Assembly (NCBI RefSeq): GCF_001632745.1
Contig: NZ_LQRT01000002.1
Span: forward strand, 1 to 64,000
Origin: Aquimarina aggregata
GTDB lineage: Bacteria; Bacteroidota; Bacteroidia; Flavobacteriales; Flavobacteriaceae
Length of the DNA: 64,000 nt
Direction: 5' to 3'
The position numbers and the translations under genes are program-made. The notes under the pieces are model-generated. The model saw only the letters and a list, made by a program, of their open reading frames with translations, made no database searches and was not told the DNA's origin. Each line of letters begins with the position of its first letter. The stretch's first letter is position 1. Of this stretch, positions 61,640-64,000 are shown piece by piece.

Positions 61640-62365
61640 ATGTTGATGAAAAAGAAGCTTTTGATGATATTAATAAGCATTTGTTCTTTGCCTCTAAGTG
61701 CACAAAGTAATAATGATACTGCTGTGGTGTTAGAGTTATTTACATCTCAAGGATGTAGTAGTTGTCCTCCGGCAGATGAATTGCTCGATGAAATTAGAGA
61801 AGAATATCAGGATCAGAATGTTTTTGTTTTATCATATCATGTTGATTATTGGAACCGTTTGGGCTGGAGAGACCCTTTTAGTACGCAAGAGTTTAGCGAT
61901 TACCAAAGAGATTATGGATCACAATTTCGCAGTAGATCTATATATACTCCACAGCTAGTGGTTAACGGAAGCGAACATTTTACAGGATCCAACCGCTATA
62001 AAGCTAGTGATGCACTTAAGAAATATACAAAAGCCAAAACAACAAATAGTATAAACGTAAATAATCTAAAGCAAAACGGAAATTCACTATCTTTTGATTA
62101 TCAGGTGAATGGGCCTGATTTTAATACGATTACTTTAGCTTTAGTAGTATCTGAACGTACAACAAATATAGCTAGAGGAGAGAATCGTAATAGAAAATTG
62201 AAAAACACCAACATCGTGGCAACCCGAACAGTAAAAAGGGATACTAATGGGATGGTTGCAATTACAATCCCGAATTGGGTTAATAAAAATGATAAATTAT
62301 CAATTATAGGGTACACACAAGATACTTCTTTAAGAACTACAGGAGCTACAAAAGTGGATATCTAG
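61640..62365 (+). CDS. DUF1223 thioredoxin-like exported protein
   Basis: 241 residues (ATG 61640; 61646 also possible). Signal peptide ends LSAQSN. VLELFTSQGCSSCPPADELL is the CxxC-type thioredoxin-like start of DUF1223; then VDYWNRLGWRDPFS and YTPQLVVNGSEHFTG. Likely periplasmic redox or copper-handling protein; role not established. Confidence 0.88.
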   Translation: MLMKKKLLMILISICSLPLSAQSNNDTAVVLELFTSQGCSSCPPADELLDEIREEYQDQNVFVLSYHVDYWNRLGWRDPFSTQEFSDYQRDYGSQFRSRSIYTPQLVVNGSEHFTGSNRYKASDALKKYTKAKTTNSINVNNLKQNGNSLSFDYQVNGPDFNTITLALVVSERTTNIARGENRNRKLKNTNIVATRTVKRDTNGMVAITIPNWVNKNDKLSIIGYTQDTSLRTTGATKVDI

Positions 62366-62387
62366 TTATACAATATGCATTTGCTTA

Positions 62388-62427
62388 AAGCCGATCAATT
62401 ACGAAAATAATTGATCGGCTTTTTTTA
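62388..62427. terminator. Strong intrinsic terminator
   Basis: 14-bp perfect stem (62388-62401 with 62408-62421), 6-nt loop, then T run. Confidence 0.92.
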
Positions 62428-62579
62428 TTTAATTAAAATAATCTAAACTTGAATTCTTTTTCGTTTTTTTAAGACATTAATAGTGATTATTTTTCGAACA
62501 AAACAATCTATAATTTTAATATAATAATATGTTTGCAAATGGTAATGTATGTATTTTTACAGATGCCTAATTAGAAAAT

Positions 62580-63020
62580 ATGATTGCAGAAATAAATAAC
62601 TCATGGAATTGGAAAGGATTTACAGCAATTGAAGTAATTCGGACAAATGAATTTGGAAATATTATTTTCAAAACTGATAAAAATGAATATTGGAGACTTT
62701 GTCCTGAAGAAATTAGCTGTGAAAAAGTTGCAAACAACGAATCTGAATTCATTAAAATTTCCAGTGCATCTGAATTTATTGAAGATTGGGAAATGACTAA
62801 TTTGGTTAAAATAGCAAAAGGTCAACTTGGCGAATTAGAGCATGATCAAAAATATTGTCTAAAATTAGCAGCTGTAATTGGTGGGCAATATGAAAAATCT
62901 AATCTTGGGAAGATAAGCTTTTCGAAACTTATTTCTTTAAGTGGAGATTTAGGTTTTCAAATTAAAGATTTAAAAGATGGACAAAAAATAAAAATGGAAG
63001 TAAAACATTTAAAAAAATGA
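62580..63020 (+). CDS. T6SS immunity protein, Tdi1/DUF1851-like
   Basis: 146 residues. YWRLCPEEISCEKVANNE near 37-54 and FIEDWEMTNLVKIAKGQLGELE near 66-87 are typical of the DUF1851/Tdi1 immunity domain, which protects against T6SS DNase effectors. No effector or secretion gene is adjacent, so it appears orphan. Its stop overlaps the next start by 3-4 bp. Confidence 0.78.
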   Translation: MIAEINNSWNWKGFTAIEVIRTNEFGNIIFKTDKNEYWRLCPEEISCEKVANNESEFIKISSASEFIEDWEMTNLVKIAKGQLGELEHDQKYCLKLAAVIGGQYEKSNLGKISFSKLISLSGDLGFQIKDLKDGQKIKMEVKHLKK

Positions 63021-64000
63021 AGATGACAAAAAACAAAACATCGAGATTTATTTACTTTTTTTATTTAGTTCTAATAACTACAAGTTGCATAGCTCAGAAC
63101 CAAAATGTAATTAAAAATCTAAAAGGATTTGAAATTTCATCAGATACCATAAGTCTTTTTCTCAAATCTAGAATGGATACCTTAAATATCCCTGGACTCT
63201 CAATTGCGATTATAAATGATAGTAAAGTGGTGTATCATCAAACGTTTGGATATGCAAATCTTGAAAAGAAAATACCAGTTACTAATACTACTATTTTTGA
63301 AGGAGCATCAATGTCTAAATCAGTTTTTGCATCTTTTATTATGAAATATGTCGAAGAGGGTAAATTGGATTTAGATAAACCATTATTCCAATATTTAAAT
63401 TATCCAGATATTGAGTACGATGAGAGGTATAAAAAGATTACGGCTAGAATGATATTAAGTCATAGGTCCGGTTTTCCTAATTGGAGAGAAAATGAAGAAG
63501 ATAAAAAGCTTAAAATTAAATTTGAACCAGGAACAGCATACGAATATTCTGGAGAGGGATATCAATATTTATCAAATGTATTGAAGCATTTAGAAAAAAC
63601 CGATTGGCACGGCCTAGAAATAATCTTCCAAAATAAGATTGCAAAACCTCTAGGGATGAAATACACAACTTTTATTCCAACTACTTATGTCAATGAACAT
63701 AAAGCAGAGCCTTATACTAACGAAAAAAAATGGATAGATTGGAAAAACAATTATTGGTATAAAAAAGATAAGGATAAATTCGTATCAGCATCATCTATTC
63801 ATTCTGAACCATTAGATTTTTCTAAATGGATGATTGCAACGATGAACAAGAAGCTTTTATCTGAAGAAAGCTATCAGGAATTGTTTAAACATCACTCAAC
63901 AGTATCAACATTATCCTCTGGGATGAATATTTATTATACTTTAGGTTTTGTAACGGCCGATAAGCCGTATAATACAACATATTTTCATGGTGGCAGCAAT
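63017..64000 (+). CDS. Serine hydrolase (beta-lactamase family), 3' partial
   Basis: The frame stays open to the window end (328 codons visible). Lipoprotein-like signal (LVLITTSCIAQ, Cys near 24). Catalytic S-x-x-K in EGASMSKSVF (about 95), Y-S-G in AYEYSGEGYQYLSN (about 175) and HGG at the very end, all in the order of class C beta-lactamase/esterase-type hydrolases. Start at ATG 63017 overlaps the immunity gene. Probably peptidoglycan- or ester-directed. Confidence 0.85.
   Translation, partial: MKMTKNKTSRFIYFFYLVLITTSCIAQNQNVIKNLKGFEISSDTISLFLKSRMDTLNIPGLSIAIINDSKVVYHQTFGYANLEKKIPVTNTTIFEGASMSKSVFASFIMKYVEEGKLDLDKPLFQYLNYPDIEYDERYKKITARMILSHRSGFPNWRENEEDKKLKIKFEPGTAYEYSGEGYQYLSNVLKHLEKTDWHGLEIIFQNKIAKPLGMKYTTFIPTTYVNEHKAEPYTNEKKWIDWKNNYWYKKDKDKFVSASSIHSEPLDFSKWMIATMNKKLLSEESYQELFKHHSTVSTLSSGMNIYYTLGFVTADKPYNTTYFHGGSN

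Overview
The window is AT-rich bacterial chromosome from a member of the Flavobacteriia (Bacteroidota), perhaps an Aquimarina-like marine genus. The evidence is a type IX secretion locus (an Asp-rich adhesin with a type B sorting domain, PorP/SprF, OmpA), a secreted protein with a type A sorting domain, DUF4159, DUF1223 and THUMP-like methyltransferase genes, Bacteroidota-style TAnnTTTG promoter boxes, and tRNA genes without encoded CCA. Genus is inference.

Layout. 1-9471 is host: a truncated calcium-binding repeat adhesin, its PorP/SprF and OmpA partners, a multidomain carbohydrate-active-type secreted protein and a gamma-carbonic-anhydrase-like protein. 9472-54340 is a 44.8 kb prophage in the 3' end of a tRNA-Arg(UCU) gene, bounded by 50-bp perfect direct repeats. 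54341-64000 is host again: tRNA-Arg, tRNA-Pro and tRNA-Ser, secreted proteins, a four-gene minus-strand cluster (DUF4159, TrmH-type methyltransferase, AI-2E-type permease, THUMP-like methyltransferase), a DUF1223 protein, a Tdi1-type immunity protein and a truncated serine hydrolase.

Inside the prophage, left to right: a ParDE toxin-antitoxin pair; a small lipoprotein/membrane-protein operon; a lysogeny switch (repressor, palindromic operator, rightward promoter); a long early operon (NdpA-like protein, a tRNA-Leu-like gene, a replication-type protein, Dam methylase) ending with a double-glycine-leader peptide and a strong terminator; a middle block with a LuxR-type regulator and an SRAP protein; a capsid module (S49 protease/scaffold, capsid protein); a second Dam methylase; an accessory array of small genes joined by a repeated ~19-bp linker that carries the start codon, with two HEPN-type proteins, a zinc ribbon and a second double-glycine peptide; terminase, portal, connector, holin-like, tape-measure and tail genes; then a Septu-type PtuA/PtuB defence pair and the integrase beside the right attachment site.

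The main leads are a recurring TGTCCTTTT element upstream of six late transcription units, usually 31-37 bp before the start codon; a reverse-oriented moron coding for a nucleotide-hydrolase/TIR-like domain fused to a PcrA/UvrD-type Tudor domain, bounded by a palindrome holding both convergent stop codons; the linker-joined accessory array; two double-glycine-leader peptides; a start-codon hairpin at the terminase gene; and a divergent tRNA-Leu-like gene. All family assignments come from reading the sequence without database searches.
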